Shown here: one piece after another, positions 15,306-24,332 of the stretch
Layout: each line of letters starts with the position of its first letter
How positions within the stretch are numbered: position 1 is the first letter of the stretch
Assembly (NCBI GenBank): GCA_937894725.1
Contig: CALAYL010000022.1
Span: 1 to 32,209, forward strand
Reading direction: 5' to 3'
DNA length: 32,209 nt
Origin: an uncultured Bacteroidota bacterium
Lineage (GTDB): Bacteria > Bacteroidota > Bacteroidia > Chitinophagales > LD1
Translations under genes and position numbers: made by a program
Notes under the pieces: generated by a model
Seen by the model: only the letters and a program-made list of their open reading frames with translations
What the model was told of the DNA's origin: nothing
Databases searched by the model: none

Positions 15306-17735
15306 ATGAAAAAACTATACACATTTCTCTTTATAGCTATCTCATTCTCTCTATTTTCTCAAAAAGCCGAAATATCTGGCACCGTGATTGACGAGCGAGA
15401 CAACTCGCCTATGATAGGTGTAAATGTCAAAATAAAAGGAACTACCGATGGTACTTCTACCGATTTGGATGGCGCATATACACTCAAAGTGCCTGCTGGA
15501 AAGCCTTTTGCATTAGAATACACCTATGTAGGTTATCAAATGCGTACTATCGATTTTGCCGGACTTGCAGATGGTGCCGAAAAAACCACCAACGTAAAAA
15601 TGACTGATGCCTCAAAAGAAATGGAGATAGTGGTGGTAACAGGGAGCAAGTACGAAAAAAAGCTAGGGGAAGAAACTGTATCACTTGAAGTATTAAGAGG
15701 ACAAAACATCACACAAAGCAATCAAAATCTTAGCGAGGCAGTAAATAAAGTACCTGGTGTGAATATGCTCGGTCGTACTATCTCAATACGTGGCGGAAGC
15801 GGATTTGCAGATGCTACAGGCAATCGTGTACTCGTACTCCTCGATGACATACCGATGGTGAGCCCCGAAAATGGCGGTATTCGTTGGGAAGCAATGCCTA
15901 CTGAAGCGATAAATCAAATGGAAATTATAAAGGGAGCAGCCTCTGCTTCGTATGGCTCATCAGCTCTCAATGGGTTGATAAATGTACGTACGATTACGCC
16001 CAAAGCAGGTGAACCATTTACTAAGATTTACACTAGTTTTGGGGTATATGACCATCACAAAAATAAAGATTTTTATTGGTTTAACCGCAAACTTGTAAAG
16101 GGAAAAGAACGCTATCAAGCTCCTGTATTTGGAGGCTTTGGCTTTGTACATGCGTCAAAAATTGGCAATGTAGAAATGACCACCAATGTTGGATTTCAAG
16201 GCAATCAAGGATACTCAAAACACGATAGTTATGAGCGCATAAGGGGTTTTTTGAAGCTGCGCTATATCCCTACTAAAATGCAAAACCTAACATTGGGAAT
16301 GACGATGAACGTATCTAATGAGAGAAATGATGATTTCTTTTTGTACCAAAGCTACGGAGAATATGGAGACCTCGACATGCTCAAAGATGGATTAGCAACT
16401 AAAGACCAAACAAAAATAAACCAGTTTATCAACGACTTAAAAAATCAAAGTCGAGACAGCTTCGTGCTATTTCCACAAAATTTTGATGTTCAAAAAATAC
16501 TTACCGTAAATGTTAACCCCTTTATTAACTATTATGATAAGCAAGAAAACAGACATTCGCTCAAAATGGGGTATTATCTAGCCAAAAACACCAATACCTC
16601 TGGGGACACCAGTAGATCACACAAAATTTATGCAGAGTACAGTTTTGTGAAAAAATTCAAGAAAATAGACCTCAACTTAGCTACTGGTATTTCGGGCTAC
16701 TATACTAATGTAAAAAGTGTCACTTTCGGAGAGCGATTTGAAGCCAATGCTGGGGCATACCTCCAAGTAGATAAAAAGTTTTGGAAACGACTAACGGTGA
16801 GTGCAGGTATGCGTTTGGAATATTTCAAGTTAGATACTACTTCTTCGATGAATGAGCAGTGGGTACTCAACAAAATAATGAAGCGTGACAGCAATAACCT
16901 TATTAAATCACCAGTACAACCTATTTTTAGAATTGGCTTAAATTTCCAAGCCACAGAAGGTACTTTTATCAGAGCGTCTTTCGGTCAAGGATATAGATTC
17001 CCGTCTATTGCCGAAAAATTTGTACAAACACCTAGAAGCGGAGCATACGCAGTGCCTAACTTCGGGCTTAGACCAGAGAGCGGATGGTCGGCCGAACTAG
17101 GTATCAAACAGGGCGTGAAGATTTCAAAATGGATGTTTTTTGCAGATATAGCAGGCTTCGTGAACCGTTACAGAGATTTGATTGAATTTGTAAATATTCC
17201 TCGTTCACAAAGTCCAGTACCAGTACCACCGAAATACTTTATCGTAGCACAAGCAAAAAACTATACCAAAGCGATGATAATGGGATTGGAAATTTCAACC
17301 ATCGGTACAGGTAAAATTTTTGGGGTACCGCTCAACTTTTTGATAGGTTACACCTATATGGAGCCTTGGAATCTCAATGCATCAGCTATTTTGACAGACC
17401 CTACTGCTCGCTATTTGAATTTCAGAATACAACACGCTGCCAAAGCCGATGTACAAACAGAATTCAAAGGATTTATAATAGGAGCTACGGGCACATACAC
17501 TAGCCAAATGAAACGTATCGACCCTCAATTCAATATTATTTCGCCTATACGAAAATGGAGGCTGGTGCATACTACTGGCGATTTTGTATTGACATTGAGA
17601 GCTGGATACAACTATAAAGACAAAATCACCGCTACGGCTATCGTCAAAAATGTAACCAATAGAGAATATACGCAGCGTCCAGGTTTTGTGGAAGCACCTC
17701 GAAACTACACTGTGCTTGTCACCTATCAGTTTTAA
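15306..17735 (+). CDS. TonB-dependent outer-membrane receptor
   Basis: Energy-coupled outer-membrane importer of 809 residues. Signal peptide 1-19 (MKKLYTFLFIAISFSLFSQ), CarboxypepD-regulatory-like domain about 21-102 (ISGTVIDERDNSPMIGVNV, YVGYQMR), a TonB-box-like EIVVVTGSK (107-115), plug about 120-235 (SEAVNKVPGVN, IRGGSGF, VLVLLDDIPM, ASYGSSALNGLINVRT) and a beta-barrel to the terminal aromatic residue (VLVTYQF). It lacks an adjacent SusD-like lipoprotein, so it is a stand-alone receptor, perhaps for iron chelates, a cofactor or an oligomer; the ligand cannot be read. lpxK follows after about 60 nt on the same strand. Confidence 0.93.
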   Translation: MKKLYTFLFIAISFSLFSQKAEISGTVIDERDNSPMIGVNVKIKGTTDGTSTDLDGAYTLKVPAGKPFALEYTYVGYQMRTIDFAGLADGAEKTTNVKMTDASKEMEIVVVTGSKYEKKLGEETVSLEVLRGQNITQSNQNLSEAVNKVPGVNMLGRTISIRGGSGFADATGNRVLVLLDDIPMVSPENGGIRWEAMPTEAINQMEIIKGAASASYGSSALNGLINVRTITPKAGEPFTKIYTSFGVYDHHKNKDFYWFNRKLVKGKERYQAPVFGGFGFVHASKIGNVEMTTNVGFQGNQGYSKHDSYERIRGFLKLRYIPTKMQNLTLGMTMNVSNERNDDFFLYQSYGEYGDLDMLKDGLATKDQTKINQFINDLKNQSRDSFVLFPQNFDVQKILTVNVNPFINYYDKQENRHSLKMGYYLAKNTNTSGDTSRSHKIYAEYSFVKKFKKIDLNLATGISGYYTNVKSVTFGERFEANAGAYLQVDKKFWKRLTVSAGMRLEYFKLDTTSSMNEQWVLNKIMKRDSNNLIKSPVQPIFRIGLNFQATEGTFIRASFGQGYRFPSIAEKFVQTPRSGAYAVPNFGLRPESGWSAELGIKQGVKISKWMFFADIAGFVNRYRDLIEFVNIPRSQSPVPVPPKYFIVAQAKNYTKAMIMGLEISTIGTGKIFGVPLNFLIGYTYMEPWNLNASAILTDPTARYLNFRIQHAAKADVQTEFKGFIIGATGTYTSQMKRIDPQFNIISPIRKWRLVHTTGDFVLTLRAGYNYKDKITATAIVKNVTNREYTQRPGFVEAPRNYTVLVTYQF

Positions 17736-17796
17736 GGAGATTTGTATTTTTTTATCGCCTAAAAAATAAGACCTTAGCATAAAGCTAAACTACCCT

Positions 17797-18945
17797 ATTA
17801 TCAAGTTATTTCTTCGATATCTACTTTTTCCCTTTGCTGCGATATACGCCACTATTACCGATATACGGCATTGGCTATACGACAAAAAATATTTTAAATC
17901 AATCAAGTTTTCTATACCCACTATTTCGGTAGGAAACCTAAGTGTGGGTGGCACAGGCAAATCGCCACATATCGAGTATTTGTTACGTTTGCTATCACCA
18001 CATATTCAAGTGGGTGTGCTAAGCAGAGGCTATGGAAGAAGTGGAAGAGGGTATAAACTTGCAGACCAGACCACTACGGCCCAAGAGGTAGGTGATGAAC
18101 CGCTTATGTTTAAACTCAAGCACCCACATACCGCTGTAGCGGTCAATGTAGATAGGTCAGAAGGTATCCCAAAACTCATCAGCGATTATCCAGACTTGGA
18201 TGTAATTTTGCTAGATGATGCGTTTCAACATAGAGCCGTACGACCTGGCCTTTCGGTGTTGTTGGTAGATTATAACCATCCTTTTTATGAAGACTATGTA
18301 GTACCAGCAGGCAGGCTGCGCGAGAAAAGAAAACACAGTAGTAGAGCAGATATTATTATATTTACCAAATGCCCTCAAGATCTCAGTGATGCGGCTAAAC
18401 AAGCGGCAATAAAAAAACTAAATCCTCTACCCTATCAGCATGTGTATTTTAGCCATGTTCAATACGGGAGATTATATCCACTTTTCCCTACACTGATTAA
18501 TAACGGACAAAGCCTAGAAATCAAACCAGAAGGAGGATATAGCATTTCTACCTCTGCACCAAAACAACTACCCTATGCACTACTCATAACGGGTATCGCC
18601 AATCCTGCACCATTGGTCGAATATCTCGCTACGCAATTTACAAAGGTCTATCCTCAGTCCTATCCAGATCATCACTACTACGATACACACGATATAGAAG
18701 TAATCAAAACAGCGCTATTTGACATAGGAAGAGAACAGACCCAGCTAGTGACGACTGAGAAAGATGCAGTGCGGCTTCTGGCGCATCAAGCCTGGTTTTT
18801 GCAAAATAAAATCCAACTTTATGTGCAACCCATGGAAGTGAGTTTTGCAGAAAATGACAAAGCGCATTTTGAACAAGATATTATAGCCTACATTCAACAT
18901 GATTTGGCAAAGTATAAGCCTATGGAAGAAACTACCACTGAATAA
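17797..18945 (+). CDS. lpxK: Tetraacyldisaccharide 4'-kinase (lipid A 4'-kinase)
   Basis: Inner-membrane kinase that phosphorylates the 4' position of the lipid A precursor using ATP. The conserved reading frame runs upstream of the first GTG (17944): IKLFLRYLLFPFAAIYATIT (a membrane anchor), KFSIPTISVGN, LSVGGTGKSPH (P-loop; Lys55 counted from 17797) and later VILLDDAFQHRAV, the family's catalytic Asp region. In-frame TAA is at 17767, and no ATG, GTG or TTG lies between it and the P-loop. The start must be ATA 17779, ATT 17797 or ATC 17800, or the sequence carries an error. I chose ATT 17797 because the homology begins there. GTG 17944 would delete the membrane anchor and half of the P-loop. 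A small hairpin (17774-17788) precedes it. PNP follows after 60 nt. Confidence 0.85.
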   Translation: MIKLFLRYLLFPFAAIYATITDIRHWLYDKKYFKSIKFSIPTISVGNLSVGGTGKSPHIEYLLRLLSPHIQVGVLSRGYGRSGRGYKLADQTTTAQEVGDEPLMFKLKHPHTAVAVNVDRSEGIPKLISDYPDLDVILLDDAFQHRAVRPGLSVLLVDYNHPFYEDYVVPAGRLREKRKHSSRADIIIFTKCPQDLSDAAKQAAIKKLNPLPYQHVYFSHVQYGRLYPLFPTLINNGQSLEIKPEGGYSISTSAPKQLPYALLITGIANPAPLVEYLATQFTKVYPQSYPDHHYYDTHDIEVIKTALFDIGREQTQLVTTEKDAVRLLAHQAWFLQNKIQLYVQPMEVSFAENDKAHFEQDIIAYIQHDLAKYKPMEETTTE

Positions 18946-18953
18946 GCTACTAT

Positions 18954-18980
18954 TTGACTCCCTCTTTTTTTGCATATTTG
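18954..18980 (+). promoter_or_regulatory. Weak promoter candidate for the PNP gene
   Basis: TTG (18954-18956), a 16-nt spacer, then CATATTTG (18973-18980), which has one mismatch to TAnnTTTG. It lies 25 nt before ATG 19006. The spacer is shorter than usual, so PNP could equally be read through from lpxK. Confidence 0.25.
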
Positions 18981-19005
18981 CGACAAACTAACATCACCAC
19001 AACAC

Positions 19006-19830
19006 ATGAATCCTACTACACAAAAAATTCAAGAGGCCGTAACCTTTTTGAAATCAAAGATAAATCAAGACTATAAGCACGGTGTAATATTGGGGAGCGG
19101 GCTAGGCAATTTGACTACGCAAATCGAAATAGTTCAACAAATCCCTTACCATGATATTCCTCATTTTCCCACATCTACAGTACAAGGCCACAAAGGCAGT
19201 TTGATATTTGGGAAATTAGGCGGCAAAAACATCATAGCCATGAGCGGACGATTTCACTACTACGAAGGCTATTCCATGCAAGAAGTTGTTTTTCCCGTGC
19301 GTGTTATGAAATTTTTAGGCGTAGAAACTTTGCTTATTTCAAACGCCTCTGGGGGTATGAATGCCGACTTTGAAGTGGGCGATTTGATGATTATCACAGA
19401 TCATATTTATCTACAGCCAGAACATCCGCTTCGCGGGCCAAATGATGAAACAATGGGACCTCGATTTCCAAATATGAACAATGCGTACAATCCAAACTTT
19501 ATAACCAAAGCGAAAGCAATAGCTGCTCGCAATGATATAAAAGTGCATACAGGAGTGTATGTAGGCGTACAAGGCCCCACTTTTGAAACGCCAGCCGAAT
19601 ACAAGTATTTTCATATTATAGGAGGCGATGCAGTAGGCATGAGCACTACACCCGAAGTAGTGGTAGCAAGACATTTGAGCATGGAAGTATTTGCTATTTC
19701 CGTTATCAGCGACATTGGTTATCCGTTTGAAAAAGCAGACGAAGTCTCGCATGCATTTGTACTCGAAAAAGCTACGGCTGCAGAACCCAAAATGACCAAA
19801 ATAATCGTGGATTTACTTGCTGAAATCTAG
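19006..19830 (+). CDS. Purine nucleoside phosphorylase, trimeric class
   Basis: Cleaves purine nucleosides with phosphate to the free base and (deoxy)ribose 1-phosphate in purine salvage. The 274 residues carry GVILGSGLGNL (26-36, phosphate loop), GRFHYYEGY (81-89), ISNASGGMN (111-119), GVQGPTFETPAEY (187-199) and GGDAVGMSTTPE (206-217). Asp236 in VISDIGYP sits where human PNP has Asn243 (LITNKV), the residue that selects 6-oxopurines, so activity on adenosine-type substrates is possible. ATG 19006 is preferred over the in-frame TTG at 18970 because MNPTTQKIQ matches the family start. It lies 60 nt after lpxK and 12 nt before the porin gene. Confidence 0.94.
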   Translation: MNPTTQKIQEAVTFLKSKINQDYKHGVILGSGLGNLTTQIEIVQQIPYHDIPHFPTSTVQGHKGSLIFGKLGGKNIIAMSGRFHYYEGYSMQEVVFPVRVMKFLGVETLLISNASGGMNADFEVGDLMIITDHIYLQPEHPLRGPNDETMGPRFPNMNNAYNPNFITKAKAIAARNDIKVHTGVYVGVQGPTFETPAEYKYFHIIGGDAVGMSTTPEVVVARHLSMEVFAISVISDIGYPFEKADEVSHAFVLEKATAAEPKMTKIIVDLLAEI

Positions 19831-19842
19831 ATATAAAAAGAA

Positions 19843-21756
19843 ATGCAAACACTGGGGCGGTTGATGATACTGGGGTGGGTATGGCTTTTTGTCATAGCCA
19901 CTACAATGCCGCTCATGGCTAAGACGGATACACTTCAAATAAAGAAGCCCAAAGCAATTTATGATGTGTGGTATCATACTCATGATCCAAATGCACTGCA
20001 TGCCATCGACACTTCGATTTTTCAACTACATCGAAATGACTTCGTAACAAGAGACCAAGCAGAATACTTGCATCTCGGAAACACCGGTACAGCCACCTAT
20101 CCGCTTATCTTTCAGCCCTCTTTGCGCAAAGATTTTAATACAGGTTTCAACCAGTTTGACCTCTATAAATATTCGCTCGATTCGATTCGTTACTACAATG
20201 CGCAAAGACCCTATACCGAATTGAGTTATTTGCTCGGATTGCAACTAGAACAAATTTTTAGAGGTAAATTTTTTCATAGTACAAAAGTAGGTTTTGACTA
20301 TGGTGTAGATTTTTTTCAAATAAACTCGAAGGGTGCATACAACCATCAACGTGCTGTAAATTCAGGCTTTACACTCTATGGTAAATACACCGCCAAAACA
20401 AACCGATGGGGCGTATTTACTAATCTCATTTTGAACAGACAAAAAGTGGGCGAAAACGGAGGAATAGCCCGCGATTACTTTGCCACAGATACTTCCTTTT
20501 TCCAAAAAAGTTTGGTTCCAGTACAACTTAATACAGCTACCAATACTTACAATGAATGGGTGTGGAATGCTGGAGGGAATTACTTTTTAGGAAAAAAAAT
20601 AAAAACAAGAATTAATGACTCTACCCTAATCAATAAGATTATACCAAAGTTTAAAATCGGTTACACATTTTCATTGCAAGCCAACGACTATTTTTTTAGA
20701 GACACTAAGCCCGACTCGTTGTACTACGGTTCGTACCGCTATCTTGCAGACTCATTGATATCGAAAAATCACTTTTTAAAAATTGGAAATGAAATCAACT
20801 TTGAGTGGCTACCACAACGATTGGGTAGCGATTCTAGCATCAAACAACAATTCTTTTCGGCAGGTGCTACACTTCGATTTGATAGCTGGATAGCCACCAC
20901 TTCTACAGGCAAATCGCCTTTTGTCAATAGCAGCATTGAAGGCTATGTAAAAAGCAATACGGCATTTCGATCGCCTATCCATTTCGATGCTAGAGTCAAA
21001 TACTTTTTCAGTGGATATAACCTCAATGATTTAAGCGTTTCGGGCAGATTGCAATATCAATGGAAAGATTATTTGCAAATTAAAGCAAAAGTAAATTACA
21101 GCCTATCTGAGTCAAGTTTTATATATGATCGATTTTCGCTAAACAATGCGCATTATTGGGTCAATGATTTTAAGAAACAAAACGAACTTAATTTTGGAGG
21201 TGGTATTGCTGCACCAAAATATGGACTAGGAGTAGATGTAGAGAATACACTTTTGCAAAATCGAATCTACTTTGACCTCAATGGGCGACCTGCACAGGAG
21301 TCAAGTCCTGTTAATGTTTTCATGGTACACATTTATAATCGCAATGGATTTAAAGGTTTTCATATCGACAATGATATTTGGATACAAAAAATCACAGGAA
21401 ACGACATTATTCGATTGCCTTTTTTGGTTACAAAACACAGTATCTACTACGAGCGTAGAATTGTAAAAAACATACTGTGGTTTGCGGTGGGATTTGATAT
21501 TCGATTCAATACCGAATTTAATGCAAATAGATACGCTCCATTGACGGGTCAATTTCATTTGCAAGACAGCAAAAAAATGTTTTTCAAACCAGGAGTAGAT
21601 TTGTTTTTAAATGTAAAAATAAAGACCGTTAGAATTTCATTATTGGGCAATAATTTAGCTCAACTCATAGCGCCAAAACCGAGCTATAACGCCTATCTCT
21701 ACCCTGCTAAGGATGCCTCTTTCAGGTTTATGGTAGCATGGCGATTTTTAGAATAA
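19843..21756 (+). CDS. Putative porin (Porin_10-like outer-membrane barrel)
   Basis: The 637-residue outer-membrane protein starts with a signal peptide (about 1-26, ending ATTMPLMA). An early conserved block YDVWYHTHDPNALHAIDTS is followed by LHLGNTGTATYPLIFQP, which is typical of the Bacteroidota putative porin family. Alternating aromatic strands fill the rest and end in FRFMVAWRFLE. The family function is unproven; a passive or specific outer-membrane channel is inferred. It begins 12 nt after PNP, so it is probably co-transcribed with it. It ends one base from the convergent acyltransferase gene. Confidence 0.8.
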   Translation: MQTLGRLMILGWVWLFVIATTMPLMAKTDTLQIKKPKAIYDVWYHTHDPNALHAIDTSIFQLHRNDFVTRDQAEYLHLGNTGTATYPLIFQPSLRKDFNTGFNQFDLYKYSLDSIRYYNAQRPYTELSYLLGLQLEQIFRGKFFHSTKVGFDYGVDFFQINSKGAYNHQRAVNSGFTLYGKYTAKTNRWGVFTNLILNRQKVGENGGIARDYFATDTSFFQKSLVPVQLNTATNTYNEWVWNAGGNYFLGKKIKTRINDSTLINKIIPKFKIGYTFSLQANDYFFRDTKPDSLYYGSYRYLADSLISKNHFLKIGNEINFEWLPQRLGSDSSIKQQFFSAGATLRFDSWIATTSTGKSPFVNSSIEGYVKSNTAFRSPIHFDARVKYFFSGYNLNDLSVSGRLQYQWKDYLQIKAKVNYSLSESSFIYDRFSLNNAHYWVNDFKKQNELNFGGGIAAPKYGLGVDVENTLLQNRIYFDLNGRPAQESSPVNVFMVHIYNRNGFKGFHIDNDIWIQKITGNDIIRLPFLVTKHSIYYERRIVKNILWFAVGFDIRFNTEFNANRYAPLTGQFHLQDSKKMFFKPGVDLFLNVKIKTVRISLLGNNLAQLIAPKPSYNAYLYPAKDASFRFMVAWRFLE

Positions 21757-21757
21757 G

Positions 21758-22636
21758 CTAGGATGCTTTTTTGTGTTTCCAACGTTTATGAGACCATAGC
21801 CAATCGGCTGGATTGTTTTTGAGCGTAGTCTCGAGAAGCTCTGTAAATCGCTCTGTAATGGCTTGCTCTGGCAACTCATTAGGGTCATCACAAATCTTCA
21901 TCAACTCGATTTCATAATAGCCTCGTTTAGTTTGAATGATTTCGACATATATCACTCCACAATTATGCAAACGAGCATATCGCTCTGCTCCGGTAAAAAA
22001 GGGCGTATATCGATTCAAGAATGTTGTCCAATAGGCACTTTGAGGGTTTGATGGTGATTGATCGGCTATAAAAAAAACAGCAGTCAACTCTTCAAGTTTT
22101 TCTTTGTAGAAAGCAGCAGCATGTCGCATCCCCACTAGTCGCATACCCATTTTACCACGAGTACTTTGTATGAGAGCATTAAACTTAGGATTTGTCAATA
22201 GACTTACGATTCCTACACATTTATAATAGCCATCGAGAATATCGCAGGCCTTGTAAGTCGCAAACTCCCATGAGCCTATATGGCCGAGTACGACTACCGC
22301 TTGTTTATTTTGGGCAGCCCAAGCATGTAGTATCTCTATATTTTTAACCTTTACCCGTTTATTTATTTCTTCTTTGGAAATGACAAAACACTTTATGTTT
22401 TCTACGATTCGGTCGGCTAGATTACGGTAGCTTTCATGTACTATTTGATTGATTTTTTCATCTGAAAATTCAGGAAAAGATGCTTTCAAATTGGCGTACA
22501 CAACCTTTTTTCGATAGTGAATGAAATGCTCCAACACATAGGCTATCAGATCTGCTATTTTATATAACACACCCAATGGCAAATAGGAAATCAAATAAAC
22601 TATCGGGACTATCAAATAATACAAAAGTGTTGCCAT
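21758..22636 (-). CDS. LpxL/HtrB-like lipid A acyltransferase
   Basis: Member of the lysophospholipid/lipid A acyltransferase family, which adds secondary acyl chains to lipid A at the cytoplasmic face of the inner membrane. The 292 residues open with a membrane segment (about 5-35). The catalytic HX4E motif is HIGSWE (119-124). Downstream blocks are GMRLVGMRHAA, FFIADQSP and FLNRYTPFFTGAERYARL, with the second conserved Asp-Gln in ADQSP. ATG 22636 is one base after the stop of the upstream phosphatase gene (22638), so the two are translationally coupled. lpxK, another lipid A gene, lies 3 kb away. The gene ends one base from the porin stop. Confidence 0.9.
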   Translation of the reverse strand: MATLLYYLIVPIVYLISYLPLGVLYKIADLIAYVLEHFIHYRKKVVYANLKASFPEFSDEKINQIVHESYRNLADRIVENIKCFVISKEEINKRVKVKNIEILHAWAAQNKQAVVVLGHIGSWEFATYKACDILDGYYKCVGIVSLLTNPKFNALIQSTRGKMGMRLVGMRHAAAFYKEKLEELTAVFFIADQSPSNPQSAYWTTFLNRYTPFFTGAERYARLHNCGVIYVEIIQTKRGYYEIELMKICDDPNELPEQAITERFTELLETTLKNNPADWLWSHKRWKHKKAS

Positions 22637-22637
22637 A

Positions 22638-24257
22638 TCAATCTTTAACTACTGCTTTAATAGCTTTACCTACGCTACCACTCGGCTCTTGAATTTGCAA
22701 AAGGGTAGCGATAGTAGGTGCTATGTCTGTCATGTAAGTAGGCGAGATTATTTTCTTTTTATTAATTCTCCATCCGTAAAATAGCAAAGGAATATGTGTA
22801 TCATAGTTGTAGCCTGTACCATGTGTAGTTCCTTTCGGAAACTCTTCTAAAATAGCCGATTTGAAAACCACCTGCATATCGCCAGATCGCTTAGGGTGAT
22901 AGCCATTTTCGAGCAAAACCCTTTCTCCACTTGGTAGCGTTTCAAGATTTAGTGTTTCAAGATTTATCACTTTAGATACCATATCATTTTTTAAAAACCA
23001 CTGCTTGATAAAAGCTTGAATACTGGCTTTTTTACTTACGTCTGTACTACTCAATGTTTCATTAAAATACAACTGCATATTAATAAATTCTGCTACTGCA
23101 TACTCCTTTCCAAATCGAGTAGCAAGTTCACTATTGAGCGCTTTGCGAAGCGAATCATGATAAAAAACTTCGGTTGGAAAATGATGCTCATCCATAAACC
23201 CACGAGCATGTGCTGCGGCATGGTCGGCTGTCAAAAATACCACATAATTCCCCTTCCCTACTTGTGCATCAAATGCGTTTAAAAGACTGGCGATTTCTGT
23301 ATCTAGGCGCAAGTATGCATCTTGAATTTCTATGCTATTTGGCCCAAACTGATGACCAATATAATCGGTTGATGAAAAACTAATAGCCAAAAAATCGGTA
23401 TAGTTCGACTTGCCCAGTTGCTCTCCTACCAAGGCTGCCTTCGCCATTTCAGCGGTATAGGTATTTCCCCATGGAGATGCTTTTATAATATCATAACCCT
23501 TAGCGGTCATCTCATTTATTTTATGAGGAAACACTGGATTTTGTTCGTTTGAAAAACTTCGTTCATACCATTTATCATCTGCATCGCTTTCATCATATTC
23601 CCTTATATCGAGCTTTGTTGACCAAGGTTCTTTGAGATATTGCTCATACAATTTTTTATTGTTAAAATCTTTGACCCAAGTAGGCAGCGTGTTTTGATAA
23701 TAGGTACTAGAAATCCAATGTCCAGATTTTCCATCAAGCCAGTAAGCTGCATTAGCACTGTGCCCTCCAGGAAGAATACTACTGCGATCTTTGATAGCCA
23801 CGGCAATGGTTTTGTTTTTAAAATTTTGTGCCAAACGTAGTTCATCTGTTACTGTTGTCACCCAAAGATTTTTAGGCGATTGCTGCCCGACTTTACCGAT
23901 ACCGCCAACCGTCTGGTAAGTTGTATCGCTTGTACAATAAATATTCCGCCCCAAGTTTTTCTCAAACCAGTCGTTGCCCACTATACCATGCATCGCTGGC
24001 ACTGAACCGGTGTAAACACAAGTATGTCCTGGTGCTGTATAAGTGGGAATGTAGGGAATATGTGTGTTTTCGCATACTGCTCCATCGTTTAGCAAGCGAT
24101 TAAACCCATCTTTTCCATATTTTGAATTGAAGCGATACAGATAATCGTAGCGCATCTGATCGACCACGATACCTACTACAAGTTTAGGCCTTACGGGGGT
24201 TTGAGCAAATTGCGTTTGGATTAAACAAAAGGTAAATACAAATATTAAAAACCGCAT
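22638..24257 (-). CDS. PafA-like alkaline phosphatase
   Basis: Zinc-dependent phosphomonoesterase of the alkaline phosphatase superfamily, periplasmic. The 539 residues have a signal peptide (1-19, ending CLIQTQFAQ). Residues match those of Elizabethkingia PafA in order: Asp33, nucleophile Thr74 (PTYTAPGHT), Asn95 (GIVGND), Lys156 and Arg158 (AIKDRSS), Asp298 and His302 (STDYIGH), Asp345-His346 (TADHAAAH) and His479 (THGTG). Lys/Arg in place of a simple Arg marks PafA and supports monoesterase activity. A 15-bp in-frame duplication gives NLETLNLETL near 433-441. ATG 24257 follows the phoD-facing intergenic region. It is coupled to the acyltransferase gene by a 1-nt gap. Confidence 0.92.
   Translation of the reverse strand: MRFLIFVFTFCLIQTQFAQTPVRPKLVVGIVVDQMRYDYLYRFNSKYGKDGFNRLLNDGAVCENTHIPYIPTYTAPGHTCVYTGSVPAMHGIVGNDWFEKNLGRNIYCTSDTTYQTVGGIGKVGQQSPKNLWVTTVTDELRLAQNFKNKTIAVAIKDRSSILPGGHSANAAYWLDGKSGHWISSTYYQNTLPTWVKDFNNKKLYEQYLKEPWSTKLDIREYDESDADDKWYERSFSNEQNPVFPHKINEMTAKGYDIIKASPWGNTYTAEMAKAALVGEQLGKSNYTDFLAISFSSTDYIGHQFGPNSIEIQDAYLRLDTEIASLLNAFDAQVGKGNYVVFLTADHAAAHARGFMDEHHFPTEVFYHDSLRKALNSELATRFGKEYAVAEFINMQLYFNETLSSTDVSKKASIQAFIKQWFLKNDMVSKVINLETLNLETLPSGERVLLENGYHPKRSGDMQVVFKSAILEEFPKGTTHGTGYNYDTHIPLLFYGWRINKKKIISPTYMTDIAPTIATLLQIQEPSGSVGKAIKAVVKD
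22939..22966. repeat. 15-bp in-frame tandem duplication in the pafA-like gene
   Basis: GTTTCAAGATTTA occurs at 22939-22951 and again at 22954-22966, a 15-nt period. It encodes the repeat NLETLNLETL. Because the unit is five codons, the frame is kept. It lies between catalytic blocks and is probably a surface loop. Confidence 0.6.
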
Positions 24258-24304
24258 AGTATAAATAGTTGGTTAAATATAAGGCTATATCTAAATATTG
24301 TGGT

Positions 24305-24312
24305 TAAATTTG
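24305..24312 (+). promoter_or_regulatory. Candidate -7 element of the phoD-like gene
   Basis: TAAATTTG matches TAnnTTTG exactly, 20 nt before the GTG start at 24333. It lies within the 75-bp region between two divergent phosphatase genes. No TTG sits at the best -33 distance, which would suit an activator-dependent promoter. Confidence 0.4.
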
Positions 24313-24332
24313 CGTAAATAAATACTTTAGCC

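Noticed and set aside
17944..17946. GTG 17944 as start of lpxK
   Set aside because: It would remove the membrane anchor and part of the P-loop, both clearly encoded upstream in the same frame.
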